From the NCBI GenBank assembly GCA_030490835.1, contig CM059975.1, forward strand, positions 35,434,133 through 35,498,132: a stretch of DNA of 64,000 bases, read 5' to 3'. The notes beneath the pieces are model-generated. The model did not search any database, was not told the DNA's origin, and saw only the letters and a list, made by a program, of their open reading frames with translations. Shown piece by piece: positions 35,620-47,867 of this stretch. The stretch is from Annona cherimola (lineage: Eukaryota > Streptophyta > Magnoliopsida > Magnoliales > Annonaceae). The translations under genes and the position numbers were made by a program. Position 1 is the first letter of the stretch; every line of letters begins with the position of its first letter.

Positions 35620-36640
35620 TATATATATTACAAAACATATAGAACACTTTACCATATATTTTTGAATTGTATGGTTGAGACCCTTATTTATTCTTTGATT
35701 GTAAAATATATCTCTCGATCAAGTTAAATATGGAAAATGATTCATTGGAAATATTTCCCATAAATAAGGAGACGCTTAGTTTGGGCCCTACTATTATAAA
35801 AAATTATTCAACATGTTTTAGATGAATGATTTAGATAAATAGATATAAATAAATCAAAGATGAGCATGGAGGACAGTAAGTATTGAATCATTACAAAAAA
35901 AATATATATATACCATTGCTATCTACTAATTTTGTCAAAACGATTCTTACTTTCTATAAAAAAATAAGAGTTTTTACATCCGTATTGATATAGTATGCAC
36001 GAATATTGCGAAATGACTTTTGAAGAAATTGAATTTATAGATACATGGTTTGTTTGAAATTGCAGATGTATTACTTTCGTTTGGGGCACTTATGGATTTT
36101 AAAATTTTTATTGAAATGAAAAAAATGCGCCTGTAAATAAAAGTTTTTCTTTTATAATATTGAAAAATGAATTTTTAAAATTATTTGTTATAGAATTTTC
36201 ACACAAATTCTATTTAATGTGAGGAATGTTTCAAAGTAAAATTTTATTTTAAAAGTATTTTTTGTATTTTCTTTAATAAAAATATATATATTCGATTGAT
36301 TTTCTTTTTATTATTTAAGTATTTCTTAATTTTATAACAGTATTTTTATATTTTTATAATATTTTTTTATTGACTTTTACCCTATTTGTAAATAAAAATT
36401 ATATTTTTATGGGGGCGTTTTTCGGGATTTCAATAAAACTTTAATACCTATTAATGTGCTGATAATGGAAGTAATACTTTTACAATGTCATGCAGATTAC
36501 GTAGGTACCAATGTAATTTCTTAAAAGACACGGTACATTATTTGTAATGCCTTGGATGCAAAACCAATTAAAAAACTAATCAAAATTAGCCATAAACATA
36601 TTTTTTAGAGTACCCATAAACTTATTTAAGAGAAGTAATC
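35620..36640. other. AT-rich intergenic DNA
   Basis: No open frame of note and no recognised repeat ends. Long T and A runs dominate. Confidence 0.5.
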
Positions 36641-37007
36641 TTGTTAGCCCGGGCTAAGCAAATGTTTCGCTCAGCACACCTCAAAAAACTCGTTTAGAGC
36701 ACCTTTTTTCTTTTGTTTTAACACTTGTTTATTTAAGTGTATTTAACATATAAACTAAGTTTTTCCATTTACGAATACGCGTTTCTATTTTTTAAGATTT
36801 TTAAACATCTGTGTATATATGTATTAAAAATACTCATATATCAAATATATATACATATATCCAAAAATAGTAAGAGTTTGTTTATATCTTAGATATACTT
36901 AGATGAATAAATGTATGAAGGACAAAACAAAAAAAGTATTGTAAATGTGTTTTTTGCAACGGGCTAAGCAAATGCAATTTGCTGCATTTCTTAGCCCGAG
37001 CTAACAA
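36641..37007. mobile_element. Foldback MITE, copy 2
   Basis: Ends are TTGTTAGCCCGGGCTAAGC and its near reverse complement GCATTTCTTAGCCCGAGCTAACAA. The left end is itself almost palindromic (AGCCCGGGCT). The inner arms contain the TTTAACATATAAACTAAG core shared with the copies at 21426, 43270, 47108 and 47868. Confidence 0.7.
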
Positions 37008-37067
37008 TATCATTCCTCCTTATTTAAATAAAATAGTTATTTTTTAGGTTTTTAAAGATAGAATTGA

Positions 37068-37870
37068 GTTATGATTAAAGTTGATGATTTATACCTTCGG
37101 TTGGGCAAACCTCAACCTGATACAAAATGATTTGAGTGGATCCTGTCTAAACCATTAGATGCACTAAATGGTTGGCCTCCTTAGACCCCACATAGCTAAA
37201 ACCTAATCAAACCCTTATTTTGTTCTTCTATATTCTTTTTAGACATGTTTAGATACCGCAACAACTTTTTAAATAATTTTTTTTTCATACAACTATCCTA
37301 TTCTTCAATATTTTATTTATCTTTTCTAATATAACTATATTACTTTTTAATTATTTTTACAGAACTACCCATATAACTAATTTATTTATTTTAATTTTAT
37401 TTTATTTACTTTTCATTGTTATCCTTATCATATTACCTCATTTTCTCTATGCTAAAAAAAAAAACTTTTACGTCTTCCATAAAAAAAAATTTACGTCAAA
37501 AATTTTGATCCAAAAGTTCTTTTACTTCCAAAACGCACCTGCAGGATTTTACGGAAAAAAGGACAAGTAATGACAATATCTTTGGAACATCACGAATTGA
37601 CAAAATCAAAAACAGTTCCATGCTTGACATCATGTGACATCTGGCCAATTTTTCTTTTTTGCAGCATGTTCTGGATTGTCCTCATGCGGCATCTACCCAA
37701 TTTTTCAATACTTGCCCAAACTAAAGTTTTAATGCATCGGTGTCCAACATTCGACTCAATATATTTGAACAATGCGAGGAGGAAATTAATCTTAGAGAGA
37801 ATTCAATTGCTATACGCTTTTCGCTGTTTGAACAAGGCTTTGTCATGATAATAAAGACGCTTTGAATGAT
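37068..37870 (+). repeat. Promoter-like duplicon, copy D (most diverged)
   Basis: The blocks 'GATTAAAGTTGATGATTTAT' (37073) and GACATCATGTGACATCTGGCC followed by ATGCATCGG and ATTTGAACAATGCGAGGAGG (37625-37780) match in the same order the copies at 39995, 41232 and 42059, the last of which leads directly into the GMC oxidoreductase gene. A Tourist-like MITE interrupts it. The frames here are not convincing genes. Confidence 0.6.
37241..37540. mobile_element. Tourist-like MITE, diverged
   Basis: The interior AACTACCCATATAACTAATT, then TTATTTACTTTTCATTGTTAT, aligns with the reverse complement of the MITE at 12860. The ends AGACATGTTTAGATA and CCAAAACGCACC are decayed forms of the GGGTGTGTTTGG terminus. 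Confidence 0.6.
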
Positions 37871-38490
37871 AATGATATCGTCTCTTACTACTTTCCCAAA
37901 ATTTTTTTGTTCAGTTTTTTCTTTTTCAGCTGTTTTCCGTATACCAAATCTGACACCTGTTCAGGGCTACCGTTAGACCAGGATATGCTTGCAAATCGTT
38001 ATAAAATTTGTAGAATAGACGAAGTCTTAGGGACCGAGATGTAATATATGTGAAACTTTTTAGGAATATTTGCAAAAAATTCTTATATATTAAATATATA
38101 TTAGTAACTTAGATTGGTTTTGGATGCCAGGACTTTAAAATTTACTATATTCTAACTGAATTACGTTTTCGTTTTTTTGTCACTTAGAACTTACTTTGCC
38201 TTATAGGTATTAAAAGAAGAACTTATTCTACTCATTTCAAGATATCCAAAGGATCAATCCACAGGTATCTTATTCAATTTATACCCCTATGAATACCCAA
38301 CATATCTATCCTACCTTATTTTTTTAGTTGAGAGGGGAAAATGTAATGATAATTTATACCTGATCCGTACCTACCTATGGGTAATATTTCATAGCTTACT
38401 TTAACCAAATTAAATTTGGATCAATGCCCAAGTTGTACTCCTAAAAATTTAAAAAGTTTTGGTATTATAATTATGCATATATTATTTTAG
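37871..38490. other. Intergenic, no gene supported
   Basis: Sequence following duplicon D. If D was once a gene promoter, its gene is no longer here: I looked for GMC-type motifs in 37.9-38.5 kb and found none. Confidence 0.45.
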
Positions 38491-39509
38491 CGGTCTCACT
38501 TCTATGTAACAGTTACACAGAAGCAGATCCATGTAACCCCTTTGAAATCTAAGATTTTGATTCTTAATGGAAAATCCAATCCATTCATTGTATTTAACAT
38601 CATTTGTTTATCTAGACAATCAAGTTTCATCCCAATCAAGTATGTTTATGGGCTTCAAAAAAAATATATATTTATGTGTAAATTATAAAAATGTTTAGAT
38701 CTATTTACACATATATTAGAATGTAATAATACTTTATATAATCTTTTATTCACATAGAAATGATATTTTGAACAGTTTAGATGTCGAAAATACTACTTTA
38801 AAATTGATATTTTAGCATTTTTCATAATTTACACACGAATATATACATTTTCTAAAAAGTGTAGCTCATAAACATACTTGATTGAGATGAAACTTGATCC
38901 CCTAAATAAACAAATGATGTTAAATACAATGAAAAAATTAGATTTTCTATCAAAGATCAAAATCTTAAATTTTAAATGAGTTACATGGGCTCGTTTCTAT
39001 GTACCCTAGTTACATAGAAGCGGAGCCTGTAACTTGAAGTGACTTCATATAACCCCCTTCATTTTCTAGATGTTAATGATTGATGCAAAATCAAATCCAT
39101 TCATTGTGTTTAACATTATTTATTTAACCAAAGAACCAAGTTTCATCCAAATTCAATATGCGCATAGGCCATATTTACTCAAAAATAGGTACGTTAATGG
39201 GTCAATTAAGGGAAATACTTAGATCCATTCTCATATATATTAGAATATAATAATACTTTATAGGATCATTTATCTACTTAGTAATGATATTTTAGATAGT
39301 TTAGATGTTGAAAAATACTACTTAAAAATTGATATTTAGAAACGTTGATTTTACATGTTTATAGATGGGCTTATATACAGTGATATTGACAAATGAAATA
39401 TTTTTCATGATAATATAAATGATGTTAAACACAATAGATAGAGTGGATTTTTCATCAACCATCTAGATCTTAAAAATAAAAGAGGTTACATAGAAGCATC
39501 CCCTTTTAA
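38491..39509. mobile_element. Two abutting foldback MITEs sharing a junction
   Basis: The word TTCTATGTAAC or its reverse complement GTTACATAGAA occurs at 38500, around 38996-39018 and at 39484. The first foldback runs 38491-39020 with arms containing AACATCATTTGTTTATC and its complement. The second runs 38995-39509 with a diverged version of the same arms (AACATTATTTATTTAACC). They look like two copies inserted end to end, or one tandem duplication. Confidence 0.6.
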
Positions 39510-39994
39510 AAATATCCTACAATTTATTCCAATAATTTTAGCAAAAATATATATTATTTAAATAAAAGATTTTATTAAAAATATAATTATTAAAAATTTT
39601 CATATAAAATCTTTTACTTAAATAATATTTTCTATATTAAAAGTAGAAATATAGAACCTATACAGATTATGGCTCACTTAAACATTTTTTTATTTCATCA
39701 TATAACTAGAGTATTATAATGTTTCGCTTTGTAGGTACACAGAAGATCAAATTAAAACGATAATAAGATTCAATATTAGAAAAATATTTTCTATAATAAT
39801 ACAAAGATAATAGCATCATTTTTTAACATTTGAAATTTTATCTTACTAAATTACAATCTATTTTAAATAAATTGATAATGTACTATATTATTTTAAAAAA
39901 TGGTTGAACCGGTTGAACCAAATCAACCCCTTAACCGGTTCACTAACTATTCGGTTTTAACAATATTACTTTTAAAATTTAAATAGTAGCTAAT
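39510..39994. other. AT-rich intergenic DNA
   Basis: Between the twin foldbacks and the next duplicon. A short GC-richer block around 39900-39950 (GGTTGAACCGGTTGAACC) is a simple tandem duplication. No gene. Confidence 0.5.
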
Positions 39995-42039
39995 TCAGAT
40001 TAAAGTTGATGATTTATACATTAGGTTAGGCGGACCTGAGCTAGCCTCGACAGGAATGATTTTAGTTGCATCTAAACTAAACAGTTGGATACTTGGATGT
40101 ACTAAACCGTATGCTCACTTACATTCAACGGCTCACTGCTGTAAATGGATGAGAGAAAAGATGTAAGATGGAAAAGGTACTGCAGCAATGAAAAAAAGTA
40201 CAGAGAGAGAGACCCATTCTTCACCGGAAGTTATGATACAACTGATATTTTATATAATTATTTATCTATATATAAATTATATCTAAGATAGTTACATGTT
40301 AAAACAACACTTTAAAATTATTATTTACATCAGACTTTCTTAGGTTAAATTTGTGTCATTTTCATATAAGGTTCATACACGCATCTAATTTGGATGACAA
40401 TTGTTATGGTAATAGAATATATAATTCTAAATATAATGGATGAAGTAGATTATAATTTTATGATCATATAAAACTTATTTTGAAGTACTTGCACAAAAAT
40501 ATTATATATATATATATACATATCGTAGGAATGAAAAAAGTGTATTAAGATTGAAACAAATTGTATTATGTTAAAAATTAAAAGGTAGATTGTTATATAT
40601 TCATTGGGGAATGAAAAAAGTATTTTTGTTACGATCTTTATCCTATTTTCATCTCATCTTATCCATACGTGAAAAAGAAAAGTCCATACGTAAAAAAAAA
40701 GAAAAAGAAAAAAAAATCATAATATCTTTGCAACATCATGACCTGGAAAGATAAAAAATAGTAACCCGACTGACATAACATTTGCCTTCAGAGGTTGTCT
40801 GTAGGTAGGCTAGGTCGTTAATATGGTATACATTATCCTCATGTGACAGCTGGCTAATTTTTCAGGACGTAGCTAAATTATGTTGCCAAGTTGAAGACAT
40901 AATGCATCAGTCAGACGCCCAATCTTCACGTCAATATCTTTGAACAATGGGAGGGGGAAACTAATCTAGTGTTTTAATTTACATTTTCGCAAGAAATTCA
41001 CCATTTTATTTCGTAATATTTCATATTAAATAATATTAAAATTATTTTAGAAATTATTATATTTTATATTAACAAGATTATGAAAATTCGATTTCGATAA
41101 TACATAAATGGAGAGGTGGAACTTATTTTGGCACCAATCAAAGTGCACGCTAATTTGTTTCATGCAAGGCAACTTTTGTTTAAATTAGTTTACAGCTAAT
41201 TTGATTATATTTTTAATATTAAATAGAGTTAATTCTAAATATAATTGATGAAGTAAATTATAATTTTATGATAATATAAAGCCCATTTTGAGGAACCTGC
41301 ACAAAAATATTTCTCATATATATGTGTACATATTGTAGGAATGAAAAAAGTATATTGAAATTGAAAAAAATTATATCATGTTAAATATTAAAAGGTAGAT
41401 TGCTATATATTCATTGGGGAATGAAAAAAATATTTTTGTTACCATCTTTATCTTATTTTCATCTCATCTTATCCATACGTGAAAAAGAAAAGTCCATACG
41501 TGAAAAAAAAAAAAAAAAAAAAGAAGAAGAAAATCATAATGTCTTTGGAACATCATGAACTGGAAAGATAAAAAATAGTAACCCGACCGACATAAGATTT
41601 GCCTTCAGAGGTTGTCTGTGGATAGGCTAGATCATTAATATGGTACTCATGTGACAGCTGGCTAACTTTTCAGGACGTAGCTAAATTACGTTGCCAAGTT
41701 GAAGACATAATGCATCAGTCAGACGCCCAATCTTCACGTCAATATCTTTGAACAATGGGAGGGGGAAACTAATCTCGTGTTTTAATTTACATTTTCGCAA
41801 GAAATTCAGCATTTTATTACGTAATATTTCATATTAAATAATATTAAAATTATTTTAGAAATTATTATATTTTATATTAACAAGATTATGAAAATTCGAT
41901 TTCGATAATACATAACTGGAGAGGTGGATCTTATTTTGGCACTAATCAAAGTGCACGCTAATTTGTTTCATGCAAGGCAACTTTTGTTTGAATTAGTTTA
42001 CAGTTAATTTGATTATATTTTTAATATTAAATAGAGTTA
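39995..42039 (+). repeat. Promoter-like duplicons A and B, including an 808 bp tandem duplication
   Basis: 40424-41231 and 41232-42039 are head-to-tail copies with an exact 808 bp period: ATTCTAAATATA starts each copy and restarts at 42040. Compensating small indels occur inside (a longer A run in the second, about 11 bases missing near 41640). Both contain TCCATACGTGAAAAAG, a TCTTCACGTCAATATC block and AACAATGGGAGGGGGAAAC, also found just upstream of the GMC gene. 39995-40423 is the leader of copy A. Confidence 0.8.
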
Positions 42040-42058
42040 ATTCTAAATATACTTACTA

Positions 42059-42870
42059 CTTTTAAATAGTAGCGAATTAAGATTATAGTTGATGCTTTAT
42101 ACCTTAGGTTAGGTGCACCTCAGCCTGAGTTGGAATGATTTTAGGTTATGTTTGTTAATGTATATGGAAAATGTGAGATGTTCATATGCTCAATTAATAA
42201 TCATATTTTTACCCTCGTACCTGGACATTTTGATTATTTTCAGTTATTTTTCTTTCCTACTACACTTTAATTATCCTATTTATTTCATATCTACTCATAT
42301 TAATTCATATCAATTATACAAATTTCAAAATATCCTACTTTTCACTTTCCGTCTCATCCCACATTGAACCATAACTTTTACATTACCAAACAAGCCAAAG
42401 TTACACCTCAGCTAAACAATTGGATGTGCCAAACCGTGTGCTCACTTACGTGCAACGGTTCACCGCTCTAACATAAGCTTGGATGAGATGAAGACGTAAG
42501 CTGTAAAAGGTACTGCAATTGTAGGAATGAAAAAGGTGTATTGAGATTGCAACAAATTTGTATTATGTTAAAAGTTAAAAGGTAGATTGTTATATATTCG
42601 CTGGGAAATGAGAAAAGTCTTTGCTTCAGATGGTAGATTTTATCCTATTTTCGTCTCATTTTATCCATACGTGAAAAAGAAAAGTCCAAACGTGACATTT
42701 GACTTCTACATAATTTTTCAGTACGTAGCGAAGTTACGTAGCCTAATTAAAGACATAATGCATCGGATATTCTTCACGTCAATATCTTTGAACAATGGGA
42801 GGAGGAAACTAATCTAGTGTTTTCTATTGCGACACGTTTTCCATTGTTTCATATCATGACAAGAAAGAGG
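42059..42870 (+). repeat. Promoter-like duplicon C, next to the GMC gene
   Basis: Begins TTTTAAATAGTAGCGAATTA, continues through a MITE, and resumes with ACAATTGGATGTGCCAAACC, GTAGGAATGAAAAAGG and TCTTCACGTCAATATC in the order seen in copy A. It ends about 165 bp before the GMC start codon. It probably includes the gene's own upstream regulatory sequence; elements such as CACGTC could be bZIP-type sites, which is only suggestive. Confidence 0.6.
42145..42396. mobile_element. Tourist-like MITE with a paralogous empty site
   Basis: Ends are GGTTATGTTTGTTAATGTA and TTACATTACCAAACAAGCC, a near-perfect inverted pair; length about 252 bp, the same as the copy at 12860. Duplicon A at about 40045-40100 reads straight through the same place (GATTTTAGTTGCATCTAAAC), showing the site before insertion. 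Confidence 0.7.
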
Positions 42871-42977
42871 CATTCTTCGCTGTTTCCTTTTTCCAAATAT
42901 CTCCTACGCAGAAATTAAAGAGCAGTTTGAAAAAGATCTCAAAGCTCATGTGATAAATTTCTTCTTCCAATCTTCCT

Positions 42978-42990
42978 ATGTATATATATA
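42978..42990 (+). promoter_or_regulatory. Probable TATA box of the GMC oxidoreductase gene
   Basis: ATGTATATATATATA lies about 50 bp before the start codon, followed by a CA-rich leader. The spacing would give a short 5' UTR of about 20 bases. Other AT runs nearby make the choice uncertain. Confidence 0.45.
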
Positions 42991-43035
42991 TACACACACA
43001 TCAATCACCTTGCTCCAATTGCATATCACTCAAAA

Positions 43036-46000
43036 ATGAAAGAACTTGAGGGGATCAGCCAAGCCTTCAACCAACTTCTCCTCCTCTTACTCGTTGCAGT
43101 TTCCCACATCTCATCGGCTTCTTCGACTCAAGAAGGTGAGCTACATGCATGACTCCCATTCATTTACCGTGGAAGCACTTGAGAGTTCATCAAAATTTTC
43201 ATAATTATCTATTCAATTCTGTCCTCCATCCAAATGCATCATGAATATTAATCAATTAGAGTGGTGATCCCATGCGTCCGGGTGCATGGGACCCCCTTAT
43301 GTGTCCCGCAATGGGAACCCTCAAAAAATATTTTTTTTGATTTTTTATACACATGTAGAGCTGAGTGTATTTAACCTATAAATTAAGTTTTATTATTTTT
43401 GGATGCTTTTAAGTATTTTTTTATTTTTAAACACAGTGACATTTATATAATTTTCTGACTCAGAATTTACGAAAAATGCCAGTGTATTTAAAAATAAAAA
43501 ATATTTAAAAATTCAAAAATGATAAAACTTGGTTATAGATTAAATACATTTACTCTACATGTTTATAAAAAAAATAAAAAAATAAAAAATGAGTTTTTTG
43601 GCCGAAAGCATGGGTGCCCCCATGCACTCGGCCGCACCCCAATTACCCCTCAATAAACTAATGCCCAAAAATCACAATACTAATGTTTTTCTTTTTTTTG
43701 TGTGATTTATCTCAGCAAGCAAACTTGTCCAATTCATGACCAAAGACATTGAAGATGTGTTGGGTAGGTCATTTGACTACATAATCGTAGGTGGAGGCAC
43801 AAGTGGCTGCCCTTTGGCTGCAACACTGTCTCAAAGACACTCGGTCCTGGTGGTGGAACGTGGTGGATCACCATATGGCAATCCGCTTATTGAAGAGAAG
43901 GAGAAATATGGCTATGTATATCTCGAAACTGATGAGCTTACATCCGCCGTCCAACAATTCAGATCCGAAGATGGAGTGTTCAGTAGCAGGGGAAGAATGT
44001 TGGGAGGATCAACGACAATTAATGGTGCTCTCTATGGTAGAGCTAGTGAAGAGTATATCAAGAGAGCTGGATGGGATCCGGAGTTGGTGAGTGAAGCCTA
44101 TGAATGGGTGGAATCTAAGGTGGTTTTTGCTCCCTCTTTGACCGTATGGCAATCTGCCGCTGCAAATGGTATGGTGGAAGCAGGAATTCGTCCTTACAAT
44201 GGTTTTACCTTGGAGCACATTGAGGGAACAAAGGTGACAGGCAGCATCTTCGATGCTCATGGAAGGAGACATACTGCTGCTGATTTATTAGCTGCAGGAA
44301 ATCCGCATAATATCACTCTCCTTCTAAATGCAACAGTCCAGAACATCATCTTCCATGATGCAGGTAGGCTCGTGATGGCAATCTCTCTTTTCTTTTAGAT
44401 TCGTTTCGTTTGTTTATTTCTTTATGATTCAATTATTCAATTATTTGTTAAGAAGGAAATCAAGGAATACATATGAAAAAAAACTATAGAGTAATAAGAC
44501 TTTATTGCAAATCAAAATAGAGTCGGATGGGATTGTTTATGGCAGCTAAATAGCGAAAAGTTTGAAAACAAATGTTGACGTATTAAGTGGATATTTGTCT
44601 GCATAGACTACTTGAATTTCGGGCTTCAGACCTTTGGAATCCATCACTCTGTTTCTTTATTCGATAGATAAATGTTAGTCCCTCTAAGTATAATTGTTTA
44701 TATTACGATAAAAATCATTCAATCAGAGCTGCCTAAGGATGAACAATAATTTGAATATTCTAATTACTATCCAAATTTAATATCTCCTATGTAAATACAT
44801 CAATTCCCATCAAGCACTCTCATTAAAGAGACACCAAGAAAGGTCATGTGTATATTTTGGGATAAACTTCCATTTCACCCTGCTCATTCTTTCACATGGC
44901 AGGGATGTCAGCATGGCAAACTCGGGTCATGGAGCATAAATGACCCAAAAAATATGAGAATGTGTGTGTGTGTTCTTGGTTCTAAGCTCTACTCACCTAG
45001 TTGATGAATGCTTTTGCATGCTCCAGAATATTTATCGCTATGAATTTTAGATATTTGCATCAGTTAGACATTAATTTGGAAAGCAGAGGTCTGGCTGGTT
45101 GTTTGCCAATTCATGCGAACAAACCCCAAACAGGTGCAGAATTTAGTAAAGAATGATAGCTAATTAGCAGCTAATATGTAAGTTGTGGCACTGTGCAGGT
45201 GAAGGGAAGCAGCTCAGGGCCCATGGCATTAGATTCATCAGGAGCAATGGAAATCCAGACGAGTTTTATGAAGTATATCTCAACCATCCAAAGGACTCAG
45301 GGTTGTGGGGTGAGGTGATACTAAGCGCTGGGGCATTAGGCAGTCCTCAAATCCTAATGCTGAGCGGCATTGGTCCCAAAGAACATCTCGCCCACTTCAA
45401 CATCAACCACCTGCTTGGTGCTGGAGGGGTGGGCCAATCCATGCAAGACAACCCTGCAATCGGGTTCGCTCTAAACTACTCAACCCAAGCTCTTCATCAG
45501 CTTTCTACGGAGCCACCCGAATTGGCTGGAATTGCTAATGACTTCCGATTCATATTGTATGCTCATGCCTTCCCCGCCGACAACACAAGCCTAGCAGTGC
45601 CAACGCTGGGAAAACTAGCATGCCCTAAATCAAAAGGCTCACTAAAGTTGACGAGTGCAGACCCCAGGCAAAATCCTTCAGTGATATTCAACTATCTATC
45701 TGAAGAGGAGGAATTAGATGAATGCGTCAAACTGATTCGTCTGATCGACAAAGTTGCACGGTCCAGATCAGTTACAGCATTTCTAGGAAGAAGGCAGTCA
45801 GTACTACCAAATGGAACATCCGATTCCAGCGAGTTGAGGGATTTTTGCAAGGAGAATGTGGCTTCAGTTTACCATTATCATGGAGGGTGCGTAGTTGGAT
45901 CAGTGGTCGACAGGGATTACAAAGTCTTTGGGTTGGAGGGATTGAGGGTGGTAGATGGTTCCACATTTCTGAGCTCACCAGGTACAAATCCAATGGCAAC

Positions 46001-46070
46001 TGTGCTGATGTTGGGCAGGTACCAAGGGATTAAGATGCTAAGGGAGAGGGAAAGAGAACACAAGTCTTGA
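43036..46070 (+). CDS. GMC oxidoreductase, mandelonitrile lyase/HOTHEAD-like (3 exons, 539 aa)
   Basis: Exons are 43036-43135, 43716-44363 and 45199-46070; both introns are GT-AG and the frame is kept (phase 1 at each). Residues 11-28 are hydrophobic (LLLLLLVAVSH), a signal peptide for the secretory pathway. Residues 53-64 (FDYIIVGGGTSG) form the FAD ADP-binding fold. GRMLGGSTTING (about 127-137) is the first GMC signature. GAGGVGQSMQDNP and SAGALGSPQILMLSGIGP are conserved in the plant family. HYHGGC (475-480) and PGTNP with Asn513 carry the catalytic His/Asn pair. Family members are FAD enzymes: mandelonitrile lyases split cyanohydrins, HOTHEAD oxidises long-chain omega-hydroxy fatty acids for cuticle. 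I cannot choose between them. At 539 residues it is a little short, mainly between the QDNP and SKGSLKL motifs, where relatives have more of the substrate-side domain. Confidence 0.88.
43270..43645. mobile_element. Foldback MITE, copy 3, in intron 1 of the GMC gene
   Basis: Tips are CATGCGTCCGGGTGCATGGG and a near complement ending GCACTCGGCCGCACCCC. The arms contain TTTAACCTATAAATTAAG and AACTTGGTTATAGATTAAAT, the core shared with the other four copies. It fills most of the 580 bp intron. It inserted without disturbing the splice sites. Confidence 0.7.
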
Positions 46071-47107
46071 ATAAGTCTTGACTAGTTCTTCTGAATTGAA
46101 TCTGGAGATTGAATGCCAGACACCTCACCCTGATCAAACCGGTTCCAGCTGTTGAAGCTGATACACGTCTGCTTTTCCTTACCTGCCCTTTTTTTCCCCT
46201 TATATTGTTATTATTACTTCTCCTATCATGTCTGCATCAGTGATTTACTATTTTATATGTAATAACTTTGTATCAGAAAATCTATTTGGCTAGTCAACAA
46301 TTTATCTGGACTCATCTAAACGAATTAATATCACAATCCTTATTAAACAAAACAAAAACCCTATTGAGGACAATTGCTATGTAAATCGTAAATCTCTTCT
46401 ACTAACTCATGTGTCTGTAAAACAAGCATCCCAGTGGCCACCATACGTGAGTTGTTGGACTTGGTGCACGCAACAACAACGGCCCCAATTGGGCTAACAC
46501 GAGGCACTTAGGCAGTAACCCAGGACCTAAACTTAAATACGACTAAGGGTACCCTCGAGACCCTCTGGCAATAAGCCTAGATAAAGATTGTGGAATGGAC
46601 CTTCCCAGAAACCCGATGTGTTTTTGGAACTTAGCTTAGGATTACGCTATGCATTTACTGCACGTAATGTATGGCTTTGAATCTTGTAATATGTTAAAAT
46701 TAACAAAAAATTAAATTGAAATGCAATTAGGATTTGAATTGATGTACATGTTAATGTGTAAGTGAATGGAGGAAACTGGTCTAAATACAGAAAAATGTCG
46801 TAAAAAACACCACGGTTTGTAATGATTTAAGTTATAGGGTGTATGGTGAACTAGGGCTCACCCGATGGCATCACGTCAGGGGTGTGTGTGCCTGTGTGGT
46901 GAGGTTCCATCTTCGAAGTCCTATGGGAGCATTGTTTCTTCATAATGCAAAGTTGTAATGAAAAGAAAAAGTTATAAGGCATATAATATATTAAATGCAA
47001 GCTTCCTAAGTTAAAAATATTTTTCTTAAAAGATAAATTGAAACAATGTAAAATAAAAAAGAGTCGTACCATGCACCACATTTTGTATATAATTAAATGA
47101 ATAATGA
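46071..47107. other. 3' region of the GMC gene and intergenic DNA
   Basis: 46071-46280 is likely 3' UTR, with a TTATATGTAATAA-type poly(A) region near 46250. A GC-richer block at 46430-46680 is unassigned. 46851-46965 has a CTTCGAAGTCCTATGGGAG stretch resembling a pol III B box, so a decayed SINE is possible but weak. Confidence 0.4.
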
Positions 47108-47300
47108 TCAGGTACACCGACTAAGCATACTTTTGTATGTGTTTAAAAATCTAAAAAAAATACATACGTCTCTCTAAAAATAGTAAAACTTAGTTTATAT
47201 ATTAAATATACATAAATTAATAATTTATAAAAAAAATTAAAACAAGTTAAAAATAGTTTTTTTTTTTCTTTCCGAGCTAAGTAGTGATTTGCTTAGTCTA
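47108..47300. mobile_element. Foldback MITE, copy 4 (short)
   Basis: Contains AAACTTAGTTTATATATTAA, the family core, and ends with GCTAAGTAGTGATTTGCTTAG, which resembles the tips of copy 2. The left arm appears truncated. Confidence 0.5.
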
Positions 47301-47867
47301 GGCTAATAGGATTATTACTATGATTAAATCCTAATTTTTATGCTTTTAACCCTAATTTGAAAAGTTATACAAAATTGTAGGAAAATCATTTGAAAGAGTA
47401 TAATTATCAAATTGAAGGTATTAAAGTCAGGAATTCAACCGCAAAAGAAAAATCACAACAATTGGATTTGAAATGAGGGAGACATTAGCATCTCAGTGGA
47501 TTTATATCCTGAATTTACAGAAAATGACGGGAATTAAACAAAAATTGTACAAAATGACGGGAATGGTGTGAAAATGGCATATATAACAAGGCGTGAACCA
47601 TCTCATATTTGAAGCTCAGGTCTCAATTTTTAGTGTACGTGGACACGGTTGAAACAATAATTTTAAAGAGTTATTATTGGCCATTATTTGGCAAGTTGGA
47701 CAATTTTAATAAATGTTGTTAATTAATTTAATTAAAAAGATCAAATATTGAATACTATGCGAGGTGTGCACAATAAATACTTATTAAATGAACAATTAAA
47801 CGGACTGGTATGAGAGTATTAAATATGTATTATATATTAACTTATACCCAAGAGTTGAGGCAAAATG
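47301..47867. other. AT-rich intergenic DNA
   Basis: Contains repeated words AAAATGACGGGAAT at 47522 and 47556. No gene or element ends seen. Confidence 0.45.

Noticed and set aside
35062..35655. Protein genes in the CT-rich MULE segment
   Set aside because: Overlapping frames on both strands give only low-complexity sequence and run into the terminal inverted repeat.
46851..46967. SINE or tRNA-derived sequence
   Set aside because: There is only a weak B-box-like word; no A box, no tRNA fold and no target duplication could be found.
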